64,000 nt of DNA from DAHUXN01 sp963811805 (GTDB lineage: Bacteria > Acidobacteriota > Terriglobia > Acidiferrales > UBA7541), in the NCBI GenBank assembly GCA_963811805.1, contig CAWESU010000001.1:3038001-3102000 (forward strand). The letters are read 5' to 3'. The position numbers were made by a program, and so were the translations under genes. Numbering within the stretch: the first letter of the stretch is position 1; every line of letters starts with the position of its first letter. The notes beneath the pieces were generated by a model. That model was not told the origin of the DNA. It searched no databases and saw nothing but the letters and a program-made list of their open reading frames with translations. Below are positions 1 to 9,930 of this stretch, piece after piece.

Positions 1-64
1 CGCATATCGTTGCGCCGTATCGCGCATCGCGAATTTGCCTGCCCGTTTCACCTACGCCCTCACC

Positions 65-2236
65 TCAAAATCGAAATCGCAAATTTGCGAACGCCGAGAA
101 CAGCGTCCGGCTCGTATAAATATCTTGAAATCCTTGCCCCGGTTGAAAGACCGACCCGCCAAAGGTCAGTGCGATATTTTCTGTAAGTGGCGGCCGGTAT
201 TTCGCGCCCAGATCGAACTCCTCGCCGATGTCGTGGCGAATCGGCGACTGAAACAGCACCAATTCGAACGGCTCGGTGCGGTCGAACCGCATGTAGTTGA
301 CGTTCGTTACCGCGGTCAGCTTCGTCGTCACGTCAAAATCCGCTCCGGCGTTGTAAATCCAGATTCCCGGATTTACAAAATTCGCCTGCCCCTCGTTTTT
401 GTCCGACCGCAGGTTCGGCAGCAAACTCTCTTCCGGCGTCAGCTCCACCCCGGAACCGGTGAGCCGTATCGCCTCGCGGTTCCAGAAGCTGAAAATCCCG
501 CCCGCGAACGCTGGATTGTCGATGATGGCGTCGAATCCGCGCGCTCGGCCGTCGCGCGGGTTCGCATCGCCGGAAGCGTAAAGGAACGACCCGCGAAACC
601 TCATCCAATCCTTGTCTTTCGATAGCTCCAGCGCCGCCATCTGCGCGTTCACCGTCACTTTGCGTCCCGCGATTGGATTGAACGTGTCGTAGCCCAGCGC
701 CTGGTAAAAGGCGTGGCTCACGTTCACCGGCCCAATGTGCCCGTCGCTCGTCCAGCCCAGATACGCCACGCGAATCCCGTGCGTTTCCACTCCCGCGCCC
801 TGATTCACCACGTTTCCGATTGGCGCAGGCCGCACCAGGAATCCATCCGTGTTGTAATGAATCGTCGGATCGTCTTTGTTGTACGCCACGATGAACTCCG
901 TCGTGTATCCCTTCCACAAAAAATCCTGCATATAGAAATTCGCCACGCCAACCTGCTGATGCCGCCGCTCGAACGTGTTCAGCCCGCTGTTGGTGTCTTT
1001 CTCGATCATCTGAAAGTACGCCAGGTTGTACTGCCAGCGATTCGAGTTCAGGTTCCCGAAGATCCGCAGCCCGGGCTGCTCGTCCGAAAAAAGGAATCCC
1101 CGAAAGTCGCTGGTGAATTGCTGAATTCCCGCGCGCACCGAAACAAAGTCGTAATTCGGACTCAGGTCCGCAATCTTGTATTCCGCGAATAATTCCTGCA
1201 CTCCGATGTGTGTGTCGTAGCGCGATGTCCCCGCGCGCACGTCGATGTTCACAATTCCCAATTCCTGCGTGTCCAGGTAGTTGATGTTGAATTCCGGTGT
1301 GAAGCGGATGCGCCAATCGACCGGCTTGAAACTCGTGTCGCCGTGGAAAAGGTCAAACGTGAACCGGAAATTCTGATTCAGAAAACTCTCCTCGCCCTTG
1401 CCGAAAAAAGCCGCCGTTCCCGGCTCCGCGCGACTCACTCCGCTCGGCGATGGCACCAGCCGCTCGTCAAAAAGCGTGTCGCTCGTTCCCGTGAAGTTGA
1501 AAAATATCGAATTCCCGATGATCGGATAATCGCCCTTCCATTTATTTCTGTTGAACGGATCCCACCAATGCCCCTGCATGTACGGATATTCGCCGCGGCT
1601 CGCGTAGCGCTTCCATTCCGGCATCGCGACGTCCCAGCGATCCGGCTCCGCCTCAAAAACCTCGTTTTCGGGAGGCAACGCCTGCGCCGCCGCTGCGTTC
1701 GTCTGCGCGCTGGGCTGCTGAATTTGGTGGTAACTGGGCAAGACCGGCATCGGCTGCCGCGGAACTGGCGCCGCTCCCGGCTCTTGCGGCGGCCGTTGCG
1801 CGCTCGCGGGCGCCGTCAGCGCCTGCAGCCGCACTTCCATCGTGACAATTTCGCTCGCGGCAATGGAAATGCTCTCGCGCGAAAAACTTGCGAGCCCTTC
1901 TTTCTCAATCGTCAGCTTGTAAACTCCCGCCGTCACATCCCTGAATCGGAATATTCCATCCGCCGTAGTCGCCGTCTGCAGCGTTTGTCCGCCTGCCGCC
2001 GCTTGCAAAACAATTTTCGCCCCGCCCACCGGCCTGCCCGCCGCATCCCGCACTTCGCCTTGCACCGCCGACGTTTGCGCACTCGGCCGCGTCAGCCTTT
2101 GACTCTGCTGCGCCCCGTTCGCACGCGCGCTCACGCACACCCCGCAAAGCCCAGCCGCCAGCAACGCCGCAGACACGCACCCTCCGCGTACAGATACACC
2201 GACATTCCATTTTCGGACGAGCCTACGTGACCACAT
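65..2236 (-). CDS. Outer-membrane beta-barrel protein with N-terminal carboxypeptidase-regulatory domain
   Basis: About 723 residues. A basic N-terminus and hydrophobic stretch (about residues 18-38) form a signal peptide. Residues about 58-145 resemble a carboxypeptidase regulatory-like Ig fold (GRPVGGAKIVL, TADGIFRFRDV, GVYKLTIEK), then a Pro/Gln/Ala linker, then a long region of alternating amphipathic strands that ends in the aromatic FANLRFRF, typical of outer-membrane barrels. No TonB box or plug domain is evident, so it is not a clear TonB receptor. Such regulatory-domain barrels are abundant in Acidobacteriota. Substrate unknown. A GTG at 2254 is an alternative start; neither start has a good ribosome binding site. 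Confidence 0.75.
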   Translation of the reverse strand: MWSRRLVRKWNVGVSVRGGCVSAALLAAGLCGVCVSARANGAQQSQRLTRPSAQTSAVQGEVRDAAGRPVGGAKIVLQAAAGGQTLQTATTADGIFRFRDVTAGVYKLTIEKEGLASFSRESISIAASEIVTMEVRLQALTAPASAQRPPQEPGAAPVPRQPMPVLPSYHQIQQPSAQTNAAAAQALPPENEVFEAEPDRWDVAMPEWKRYASRGEYPYMQGHWWDPFNRNKWKGDYPIIGNSIFFNFTGTSDTLFDERLVPSPSGVSRAEPGTAAFFGKGEESFLNQNFRFTFDLFHGDTSFKPVDWRIRFTPEFNINYLDTQELGIVNIDVRAGTSRYDTHIGVQELFAEYKIADLSPNYDFVSVRAGIQQFTSDFRGFLFSDEQPGLRIFGNLNSNRWQYNLAYFQMIEKDTNSGLNTFERRHQQVGVANFYMQDFLWKGYTTEFIVAYNKDDPTIHYNTDGFLVRPAPIGNVVNQGAGVETHGIRVAYLGWTSDGHIGPVNVSHAFYQALGYDTFNPIAGRKVTVNAQMAALELSKDKDWMRFRGSFLYASGDANPRDGRARGFDAIIDNPAFAGGIFSFWNREAIRLTGSGVELTPEESLLPNLRSDKNEGQANFVNPGIWIYNAGADFDVTTKLTAVTNVNYMRFDRTEPFELVLFQSPIRHDIGEEFDLGAKYRPPLTENIALTFGGSVFQPGQGFQDIYTSRTLFSAFANLRFRF

Positions 2237-2435
2237 GGCAGTTCCGGAGGCCACAGGATGCGCTCTTTGCTATCACACGCCTCCCACCCCGGCAAGAATA
2301 TTCACTCGCTTTGTGTGCGCTCTGTTGCCTGAAAGGAACTCAATCGCCACGCGGGCGCCCTCTTCGCCTTGAGTCGCGGCCCCGTATGTGTTACCAACGT
2401 CTCATTTCGCCCTGAGGTGCGCACTGCGTCTCGCG

Positions 2436-4007
2436 ATGCAAACGACCGCTTGCCCGAAAAATTCTCGCGCGGCGCGGCCCGCAATCTTCCTGTTCGCCCT
2501 CGCCGCTCTTTCTTCCGCCGCCGGCCTCGTCTCCTGCGCCGGCACAAGTTCCTCGTCCAACTCAAACTCTTCCAGCCCTCCGCCGGCCGTCGCTGAACTT
2601 TCCGCCGCGCAAGTCCAGTCCATCGCGCAGGCCGCCGCTGCCGCCGTAAACGCCCCTTACGTCATAGCCATCACCAATCGTGAAGGCGACGTCCTCGCCG
2701 TCTATCAAAAGTCCGGTTTTTCTCCCACCTCGCTCGGCAATTTCGGCCAAACTGTAGACACTAACGAGCTCGCTGTCTCCCTGGCCCGCACCGCCGCATT
2801 TTTCAGCAACGATCAGGCGCCTCTTTCCTCGCGCACCGTCCGCTTCATCAGCGGCATTCATTTTCCTCCCGGCGTTACCGACACTCCCAACGCCGCGCTC
2901 TACGGCATCGAGAACAGCAATCGTGGGTGCACACTCTCTACCAATTTCAATCCTGGCGAATCCATCCCGCCCGCTCTTTCCATCAGCGGCATGCAACCTA
3001 GCCTCGGCGTCGCCACCGGCAAAGTCGACGTGTACGACTCGAATCCGAACGCGGTCAATCCCGGTGGCGTCCCGATTTTCGAGAACGGTGTTTTGCTCGG
3101 CGGGATTGGTGTTGCGGGCGCTTCTGCTGACGTTGCTGAATTCGCCGCCTACGCCGCCGCCACCAGCAACGGCTTTGGTCCCACGCCTGCTGCTCCCGGA
3201 GTCATTTTCATCAACGGCATCGCGCTGCCGTTCGTCAGTCAGACCACTCTGCCTTCCGGCATGTCCGCTGGCACGGCGACGGGCGCAACTTACCTCGTCG
3301 GCCCCATTGCCAGCCCGAATCCTGCGCCCGAAGGCTACCTCGTCGGCCCTAATCCCGGCCCGCTCGGCGGCCTCTCGTCGGCGCAAGTCAATTCCATCGT
3401 CATGGCCGCCGTCGCCACGGCCAATCAGACCCGCGCCCTCATCCGCCTGCCCATCGGAGTTAAGGCCAAAATGGTCATCTCCGTCGCCGATCTTGACGGC
3501 ACCATCATCGCGCTCTATCGAATGACCGACGCCACCGTGTTCAGCGTCGACGTTGCCGCCACCAAGGCCCGCAATATGGCCTATTTCAATAGCGCCTCGC
3601 GCGCCGCCACCGACCTTGCCGGCGTTCCCATCGGCACCGCCGTCACCAACCGCACCATCGGCTTCGGCGCCCAGCCGCTCTATCCTCCTGGCATCGACGG
3701 CACCGCTCCTGGCCCATTCTTCACGCTCTACACCAACGATGTCGCCACTCCCTGCACCCAGGGCTCGCAGCCCGCCAACGCAAATCAAAGCGGCATCGTA
3801 TTTTTTCCAGGCAGCGAAGGAATTTACATCAACGGCGTGCTTGTCGGCGGCCTCGGCGTCAGCGGGGACGGCGTCGATCAGGACGATTACGTGACCCATG
3901 GCGGCGACACAGGCTTCGAGCCGCCCACATCAATCCAAGCCGACCAAATCGTCTTGAACGGCGTGCGCCTGCCCTATCTCAGCTTCCCGCGCAACCCCAC
4001 TGACTAA
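2436..4007 (+). CDS. Lipoprotein with two GlcG/HbpS-like (DUF336) domains
   Basis: About 523 residues. The N-terminus has a hydrophobic segment followed by a lipobox-like GLVSC and a Ser/Asn-rich linker, indicating a secreted lipoprotein. Two repeats follow. The first begins near LSAAQVQSIAQAAAAAV with VIAITNREGDVLAVYQK; the second begins near LSSAQVNSIVMAAVATA with KMVISVADLDGTIIALYR. Both match the GlcG/HbpS haem-binding fold, whose members are usually single-domain proteins of about 140 residues. Each half contains an insertion and ends in a GxLVGGLGVSGDGVDQD-like motif. The role is probably ligand or haem binding at the envelope, by family inference only. An upstream GTG at 2388 could add 16 residues. 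Confidence 0.75.
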   Translation: MQTTACPKNSRAARPAIFLFALAALSSAAGLVSCAGTSSSSNSNSSSPPPAVAELSAAQVQSIAQAAAAAVNAPYVIAITNREGDVLAVYQKSGFSPTSLGNFGQTVDTNELAVSLARTAAFFSNDQAPLSSRTVRFISGIHFPPGVTDTPNAALYGIENSNRGCTLSTNFNPGESIPPALSISGMQPSLGVATGKVDVYDSNPNAVNPGGVPIFENGVLLGGIGVAGASADVAEFAAYAAATSNGFGPTPAAPGVIFINGIALPFVSQTTLPSGMSAGTATGATYLVGPIASPNPAPEGYLVGPNPGPLGGLSSAQVNSIVMAAVATANQTRALIRLPIGVKAKMVISVADLDGTIIALYRMTDATVFSVDVAATKARNMAYFNSASRAATDLAGVPIGTAVTNRTIGFGAQPLYPPGIDGTAPGPFFTLYTNDVATPCTQGSQPANANQSGIVFFPGSEGIYINGVLVGGLGVSGDGVDQDDYVTHGGDTGFEPPTSIQADQIVLNGVRLPYLSFPRNPTD

Positions 4008-4032
4008 CGTCTGCGCCACAAAACTCGTGCCC

Positions 4033-5439
4033 TCATCCTTCGCGCAGCTTGTGTCCCGCCAAATTCCCCAGCCCATCATACGCCGCGTACTTGTACGTCT
4101 CCGACAGCGTCGGGTAATTGAACACCAGTTCGATCAGCGTATCCAGCGTCCCGCCCAGTTCGATCAGCGCCGACCCGATGTGCACCAACTCCGTCGCGTT
4201 TTCGCCGATAATGTGCACGCCGATCAGCTTCTTGTCGTCTCGCCGGAAAACCAGCTTCACCATCCCGCTCGTGTCGCCGATAATCATTCCTCTCGCATTG
4301 TTCTCGTATCGTGCGCGCCCCACGCCGAACGGAATCTTTTTCTCCGCGCACGTCTCTTCCGTTTCTCCTACTGCGGAAATCTCCGGAATCGTATAGATTC
4401 CCATGGGCATGGTTGAAGCCAGGCTCTGCTTGTACCGAAACCCAAACGCGTAGCACACCGCCAGCCGCCCTTGCTCCATCGACGTCGACGCCAGCGCCGG
4501 AAACCCAATCACGTCTCCCGCCGCGTAAACTCCCGCCGCCGAAGTCTCATAGCGTTCGTTCACGATGATCAGCCCCCGCGCATTCACCTCCACTCCCGCC
4601 TTCTCCAGTCCGAGCCCATCAATATTTCCGCGCCGTCCCGCCGCGAACAGCGCCGTCTCTGCGTCCACGGATTTTCCGGAACTGAGCGTCATGCGCACTC
4701 CGGAATCCCGCGCCTCGGTTTTCGCCACGCGCTCGCCAAAATAAAACTGCACGCCCAGCGTTTCCAGTTTGGTCCGCAATCGCTCCGCAATCTCTGAATC
4801 GAGGAAGGGAAGCAGCCGCTCTCTCCCGTCCACCAGCACCACCTTCACGCCGAGCGCCGCGAAAATCGACGCGTATTCGCATCCAATCACACCGCCACCG
4901 ACCACAATCATGCTTTGCGGAATTCGCTCCATCCGCAAAATCGAATCCGAATCGAAAACTCTTTTGTCGTCGTAGGGAATTTCCGGCGCGCGATGCGGTC
5001 GCGATCCCGTCGCAATTAAAGTCGCTTCACCATGCAGCTTTCGCTCTTTCCGATTCTCTGCGCGCGCCACAATGTCGTGCGCTGATTCGAATTCCGCCGC
5101 GCCGCGAATGTATTCCACGTTGTGCGCCGCCAGGTTCTTCTCGATCTTCTTGCGCTCCTCGGCGACCACCTCATCCTTGTGCCGCATGAAATCCTGCACC
5201 GTCAGCCCTTCGCGCAGCGAATAGTCAATGCCGTAAATCCCGCGCTGCCGCAGCCCGGAAAAATACAGCGCCGACTCGCGCAGCGTCTTGCTCGGCACCG
5301 TGCCGGTATTGATGCAAACGCCGCCCACCGCTGCCGCGTGCTCCACCAGTGCCACGCGTTTGCCGAAATACGCCGCCTGCGCCGCCCCTTTTTCTCCCGC
5401 TGGCCCCGAACCGATCACCACCAGGTCATATCGTTCCAT
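4033..5439 (-). CDS. sthA: Soluble pyridine nucleotide transhydrogenase (Si-specific)
   Basis: A 468-residue flavoprotein of the disulfide-reductase fold that would transfer hydride between NADPH and NAD+ in the cytoplasm. The N-terminal FAD site is VVIGSGPAGEKGA. The redox segment reads GGVCINTGTVPSKTLRE, with one cysteine and a threonine where dithiol members have the second cysteine, as in SthA. The second Rossmann motif is VVGGGVIGCEYASIFA. The C-terminal dimerisation domain contains HIIGENATELVHIG. The start at 5439 is chosen because GGAGAACG precedes this ATG. It lies 20 bases downstream of the GH63-like gene on the same strand, so the two are probably cotranscribed. Confidence 0.9.
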   Translation of the reverse strand: MERYDLVVIGSGPAGEKGAAQAAYFGKRVALVEHAAAVGGVCINTGTVPSKTLRESALYFSGLRQRGIYGIDYSLREGLTVQDFMRHKDEVVAEERKKIEKNLAAHNVEYIRGAAEFESAHDIVARAENRKERKLHGEATLIATGSRPHRAPEIPYDDKRVFDSDSILRMERIPQSMIVVGGGVIGCEYASIFAALGVKVVLVDGRERLLPFLDSEIAERLRTKLETLGVQFYFGERVAKTEARDSGVRMTLSSGKSVDAETALFAAGRRGNIDGLGLEKAGVEVNARGLIIVNERYETSAAGVYAAGDVIGFPALASTSMEQGRLAVCYAFGFRYKQSLASTMPMGIYTIPEISAVGETEETCAEKKIPFGVGRARYENNARGMIIGDTSGMVKLVFRRDDKKLIGVHIIGENATELVHIGSALIELGGTLDTLIELVFNYPTLSETYKYAAYDGLGNLAGHKLREG

Positions 5440-5459
5440 TCGTTCTCCGCAGTACGCCG

Positions 5460-8201
5460 CTACCGCCGCCATTCATCGATCAGGTTCGCCACCAGTCCCG
5501 TCCAGCCTGTCTGATGGCTCGCGCCCAACCCCGCGCCCGTGTCGCCGTGGAAATATTCATGGAACAGTAGCAAGTCTCGCCAGTGCGCGTCGTTCTGAAA
5601 AATTCCCGCGCCTCCGTGGATTCGCCGCGCCCCTCCCCCATCACGCGCAAAAAGCTCGATCATTCGCCGCGCGATCTCTTCCGCCATCTGCTTTGGCGTA
5701 ACGCTTTTTCCTCCCGATGCCGGCGTCTTCACCGCAAAATCTTTTCCAAACGCATCGCCAAATTTCTTCAGCGACTCCACGATCAGATACGACGTCGGAA
5801 ACCAAATCGGTCCGCGCCAGTTCGAATTCCCGCCTTTGATCTTGGACTCCGCTTCCCCCGGCTCGTATCTCACCTCGCGTCCTTCGAACACAAACGGCTC
5901 GCTCTCATGCCGCTTTGAAAGGCTGCGAATTCCCGCTACCGACAAAAATTCCTCCGCGTTCCACAAATGCTCCAGAATTCGCGACAGTTGCCCGCGGTCT
6001 ACGATGGACAAGACGTGCCTTCGCATCCCCTCGCGCGTCTCCGAATAGCACGCATCGCCCACCAGGTCCGGTCGGTTCCGTATGAACCATTCCACATTCG
6101 CCGCGAACTGCGGAATCAGTCCCACTAGCGAGCGCACTTTGAACCGGTGGACTGTGCCGTCCGGATACCGTAGCACATCGTGGAAAAATCCATCCTCCGC
6201 ATCCCAAAGCTGGTAGTCGCGTCCGCCCATCTTTTTCATCGCCGAGCCGATGTAAATAAAATGCTGGAAGAATTTCGTCGCCAGCGCTTCGTACCCCGGA
6301 TTCTGCCGCGCCAGTTCCAGCGCGATGCGCATCATGTACAGGCAGAAAAATCCCATCCATCCCGTGGCGTCCGATTGTTGCAGAATCGCCCCGCCCGTCA
6401 ATTTCTCGCTGCGGTCCACCACCGTGATGTTGTCCAGTCCCAGGAATCCGCCCTCGAACACATTCAGCCCTTCGCTGTCCACTTTGTTGACCCACCACGC
6501 GAAATTCATCAGCAGCTTGTGGAAGCATCGCTCCAGAAACACGCGGTCGCCCACGCCGGCATTTTGTTTTTCGCGTTGGTACACACGCCAGCACGCCCAC
6601 GCGTGCACCGGCGGATTCAAATCTGAAAACTCCCATTCGTAAGCGGGAATTTGCCCGCTGGGGTGCAGGAACTGTTCGAAGAGCAGAAACCACAAATTGT
6701 CTTTCGCGATCGAAGTGTCCACCAGCGACAGCGTCACGCAATGAAATGCCAAGTCCCACGCTGCAAACCACGGATACTCCCACTTGTCGGGCACTGTCAG
6801 CAGCCGCATCGAATTCAAATGCCGCCAGTGCGCGTTGCGCAGCGATTTCCGCGACGCCGGGGGAGGGAATCGCGCGTCGTCGCCTTCCAGCCATTTCTGC
6901 ACGTCGAACAAATAAATCTGGTTGCTCCACAACATTCCCGCGAGCGCCTGCCTCTGAATTGTTTTTTCCTCCGTGCTCGCTTTCGGCGGATGAATCGTCT
7001 CGTAGAATTCGTCCGCCTCGCGTTTCCGTTGCTCGACGATGGCGTCCACTTCTTCCAGCGGTGCGTCCAGCATCTCTGGACTGAACCGCAGCCGTACCAC
7101 CGCCGATTCGCCCGCCGGCACGTTCAATTTGTAGTGCAGCGCCGCCTTTGTCCCGATTCGCTGGGCATTCAAACAGTCTTCGCCGCGCACGATCGTGCGG
7201 TGGAATGCGTCCTTCGTGTGCGCTTTGCGGCTCTTTGCCCGCTCGCCGTACACCACCGGCGCATTTGTTTCGTTGTCTGTGAAAAGCAGCGTCGCGCCCG
7301 CCGGGCCGTACAAATATCGTCGCCCGATGCGGTACTCGAACATCAAATTCGGCAGCATGTTTGCCGCGCGGTCGTCCGCTAGCAAACTCACCGCGTTTTT
7401 CGCCGCTGGTCCGGGACGAATCGCGGGCTCCGGACTCGGCGGATTTGTCCACGCCCAGGTGTTGCGAAACCAAATCTGCGGAACCACGTCGAGCTGCGCG
7501 TCTTCGCTTCCACGATTGAACGCTTCCACGCGAATCACGATATCTTCCGCCGATGCTTTTGCGTATTCCACCACCACGTCGAAATACGCGCCGCCGTCGA
7601 ACACGCCGGTGTCCAGCAGCTCGTACTCCGGCCCATGCCCGCTGCGCGCGCGATTTTCGTCGATTAGTTTCTGATAGGGAAAGGCGGCGTGCGGATACTT
7701 GTACAGCATTTTCAAATAGCTGTACGTCGGAGTGGCGTCGAGATAGAAATAATATTCTTTTACATCCTCGCCGTGGTTTCCTTCGCACGGAGTCAGGCCG
7801 AACATGCGCTCCTTCAGGATGGGATCATGCCCGTTCCACAGCGCCAGCGACAGGCACAGCAATTGGTAGCGGTCGCAGAATCCCGCGATGCCGTCCTCGC
7901 CCCAGCGATACGCCTTGCTGCGCGCGTGGTCGTGGGTGAGGTAGGTCCAGGCGGAGCCGTCGGGGCTGTAGTCTTCGCGGACGGTGCCCCAGGAGCGCTC
8001 GCTGACGTATGGGCCCCAGCGGCGCCACGCGCTGATGCCTGCTGGGTTGGGCGGCTGGGCGAGGCGTTCCGCTTCTTTTGTTTTGGATTGGAAGATTGCC
8101 GCGAGGGCCGCTGCGGCGGCGCTGCCGGCGACGGCGGTCTTGCCCGGTTTCTTCGGGCGGGGCTTGCGCGCCCGTTTTGACTTATCGGAAGAATCAGGCA
8201 A
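5460..8201 (-). CDS. GH63/MGH1-like glycoside hydrolase
   Basis: About 913 residues, the size of large GH63-family (alpha/alpha)6-barrel glucosidases, including mannosylglycerate-hydrolase-like proteins. Diagnostic stretches are SERSWGTVREDYSPDGSAW near residue 70, WGEDGIAGFCDRY, NPPVHAWACWRVYQRE in the middle and GGNSNWRGPIWFPTSYLIVE near the C-terminus, which is the conserved W-R-G-P-I-W block. The N-terminal 45 residues are Lys/Arg/Pro/Ala-rich and of low complexity. No clear signal peptide is seen, so it may be cytosolic and act on trehalose-like or glucosylglycerate-type solutes (inference). The first in-frame start is TTG; no ATG lies close by, so the N-terminus is uncertain. Confidence 0.85.
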   Translation of the reverse strand: MPDSSDKSKRARKPRPKKPGKTAVAGSAAAAALAAIFQSKTKEAERLAQPPNPAGISAWRRWGPYVSERSWGTVREDYSPDGSAWTYLTHDHARSKAYRWGEDGIAGFCDRYQLLCLSLALWNGHDPILKERMFGLTPCEGNHGEDVKEYYFYLDATPTYSYLKMLYKYPHAAFPYQKLIDENRARSGHGPEYELLDTGVFDGGAYFDVVVEYAKASAEDIVIRVEAFNRGSEDAQLDVVPQIWFRNTWAWTNPPSPEPAIRPGPAAKNAVSLLADDRAANMLPNLMFEYRIGRRYLYGPAGATLLFTDNETNAPVVYGERAKSRKAHTKDAFHRTIVRGEDCLNAQRIGTKAALHYKLNVPAGESAVVRLRFSPEMLDAPLEEVDAIVEQRKREADEFYETIHPPKASTEEKTIQRQALAGMLWSNQIYLFDVQKWLEGDDARFPPPASRKSLRNAHWRHLNSMRLLTVPDKWEYPWFAAWDLAFHCVTLSLVDTSIAKDNLWFLLFEQFLHPSGQIPAYEWEFSDLNPPVHAWACWRVYQREKQNAGVGDRVFLERCFHKLLMNFAWWVNKVDSEGLNVFEGGFLGLDNITVVDRSEKLTGGAILQQSDATGWMGFFCLYMMRIALELARQNPGYEALATKFFQHFIYIGSAMKKMGGRDYQLWDAEDGFFHDVLRYPDGTVHRFKVRSLVGLIPQFAANVEWFIRNRPDLVGDACYSETREGMRRHVLSIVDRGQLSRILEHLWNAEEFLSVAGIRSLSKRHESEPFVFEGREVRYEPGEAESKIKGGNSNWRGPIWFPTSYLIVESLKKFGDAFGKDFAVKTPASGGKSVTPKQMAEEIARRMIELFARDGGGARRIHGGAGIFQNDAHWRDLLLFHEYFHGDTGAGLGASHQTGWTGLVANLIDEWRR

Positions 8202-8313
8202 AGTGGCGAAATCTTACCAGAAGAAAACTGGCTGCGCGTGTTTTCGCCAATGGCCTGCGTCTAGTTCTGCACGGCGTTCCGCGCCGGAAAAATCACGCCG
8301 TGCAGACAAGCGC

Positions 8314-9930
8314 TTACCTGTTCTTGACGTTGTCCGTCGACGCGATGAACTCCGCCGCGTTGTCGTGCAACTGCTTCAGCGCGGGTGCGTGCGCGTAGAC
8401 CATGTGCCCGGACTGGTAGAACCGGAACTCGATGTTTTTCACCAGGCTTTGCGGAATGGGCAAATGCTCCATTTCGTAAACGCCTTCGAAAAACGGAGTG
8501 GCCAGATCGTAATAGCCCGCGTTCAGGAGCACTTTCAGGTTGGGGTTGTACTTCATGGCGTCGGCCAAATCGATCATCACGTTCGGCGTTCCGGGATTTC
8601 CGTGATGGGTCATATCCCAACTTCCGGTGTTGATCTCCGGCTTATAGGTTCTGTCTTCGCCGAACTTCAGCTCCTTGCGCACGTAGTCGTTGAATGCGGA
8701 GACATAGGCGGAGCTGATGGCCGCGGACTGCGGATCGTATTCCGCTTCCTTGCTCAGGGGGTCCATGGTCGGGCCGGAGAAGCGCGTGTCGAGCCGACCG
8801 GTGGTCAGGTTTTCCTGGTCCTGCAGGTTCTTTTCGAACTCTCCGCCGTCGATGCGCAGGTTGGCCTTCAGGATGTACTCGACAGGCAGGCCGGTGTATT
8901 CGTGCAATTTCGCAGCGATGGCCTGGCGCTGATCCGCCGGCAAAGACGTGCCGGCCTCGAGCGCCAGAGCGTATTCGTTCATCGAGAAGTGCTCGACTTC
9001 CTTAAGGAACGACTCCAAGTCCGCGGGCTGGTTCGGCAGCTTGTGGTGATACCAAGCGGTGGCGGCGTAGGTTGGCAGGCCGAGCTCATAGGGCAAATCA
9101 TCGCCGGGATTGTATTCAGGGCCGTCGACGCTATTGTCGAAGCTCAAAATCTGCGACAGCAGCATGACGCCATTGAAGTCCACGTCGTAATCGCCTTCGA
9201 GCATGGCGACGAGCACGGCTGAGCGCGTGGTGCCGTAGCTTTCGCCAAAGAGATATTTCGGCGAATTCCAGCGGCCATACTTGCCGAGGAACTGGGTGAT
9301 GAATTCGGCGAAAGCGTGGCTATCCTGATCGACGCCGTAGAAGGACTTCTCCTTGTTCGGTCCGGCGATGCGGCTGAAGCCGGTGCCGGGCGCGTCGACG
9401 AAAACCAGGTCGCTCGCGTCGAGCAGGCTGAAGTCATTGTTCACCAGCGAATAGGGCGCGGCCGGCGTGTGCGTGTCGTCAGCAGTGACCACGCGGCGCG
9501 GGCCAAAAGCGCCCATGTGCAGCCAAACGGTGGAGGAGCCAGGACCGCCGTTGTAGAGGAAGGTCACCGGGCGCGTCGAGGGGTCAACGCCGGACTTCAT
9601 ATAGGCCACGTAGAACATGCTGGCCTCGACGGGCGGATTCTTGTCGTCCTTGTTCGCATCCTGCGGCACATCGTCCCAGCCTTCGGGGTGCACGACGATG
9701 GTGCCGGCGTAGGCGTCGTAATTGATCTGCTTGCCTTCGACGGTGACCGAGCCGCTGGTTTTCTGCTGCTCGACCTTGAACTCGTTGGGATTGGCCGGGG
9801 CGGCGGCGCTGGCTGCGGGCGCGGCGGCTGGGGCTGCGGCTTCCTTGGATTGCGCGTGGGCCGCGAGGAGCGGCAACGCGGGGATTGCGATGGCCAGAAC
9901 AGCGAACCAGAAAATGAATCTGCGCATCAT
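8314..9930 (-). CDS. S10-family serine carboxypeptidase-like peptidase, exported
   Basis: About 538 residues. The signal peptide runs from MMRRFIFWF through a hydrophobic core to AAHAQS, followed by an Ala/Pro-rich linker. The alpha/beta-hydrolase core shows FLYNGGPGSSTVWLHMGAFGP (the oxyanion-hole NGGPG motif of S10 peptidases), the nucleophile elbow FGESYGTTR (Ser in GESYG), an Asp region near VLLNAGYYDLATPF and the catalytic His in YQSGHMVY. It is a predicted periplasmic peptidase that trims C-terminal residues. The start at 9930 is preceded by GGAGACGC. The frame continues upstream to 10236, but those residues precede the signal peptide and are likely untranslated. Confidence 0.88.
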   Translation of the reverse strand: MMRRFIFWFAVLAIAIPALPLLAAHAQSKEAAAPAAAPAASAAAPANPNEFKVEQQKTSGSVTVEGKQINYDAYAGTIVVHPEGWDDVPQDANKDDKNPPVEASMFYVAYMKSGVDPSTRPVTFLYNGGPGSSTVWLHMGAFGPRRVVTADDTHTPAAPYSLVNNDFSLLDASDLVFVDAPGTGFSRIAGPNKEKSFYGVDQDSHAFAEFITQFLGKYGRWNSPKYLFGESYGTTRSAVLVAMLEGDYDVDFNGVMLLSQILSFDNSVDGPEYNPGDDLPYELGLPTYAATAWYHHKLPNQPADLESFLKEVEHFSMNEYALALEAGTSLPADQRQAIAAKLHEYTGLPVEYILKANLRIDGGEFEKNLQDQENLTTGRLDTRFSGPTMDPLSKEAEYDPQSAAISSAYVSAFNDYVRKELKFGEDRTYKPEINTGSWDMTHHGNPGTPNVMIDLADAMKYNPNLKVLLNAGYYDLATPFFEGVYEMEHLPIPQSLVKNIEFRFYQSGHMVYAHAPALKQLHDNAAEFIASTDNVKNR

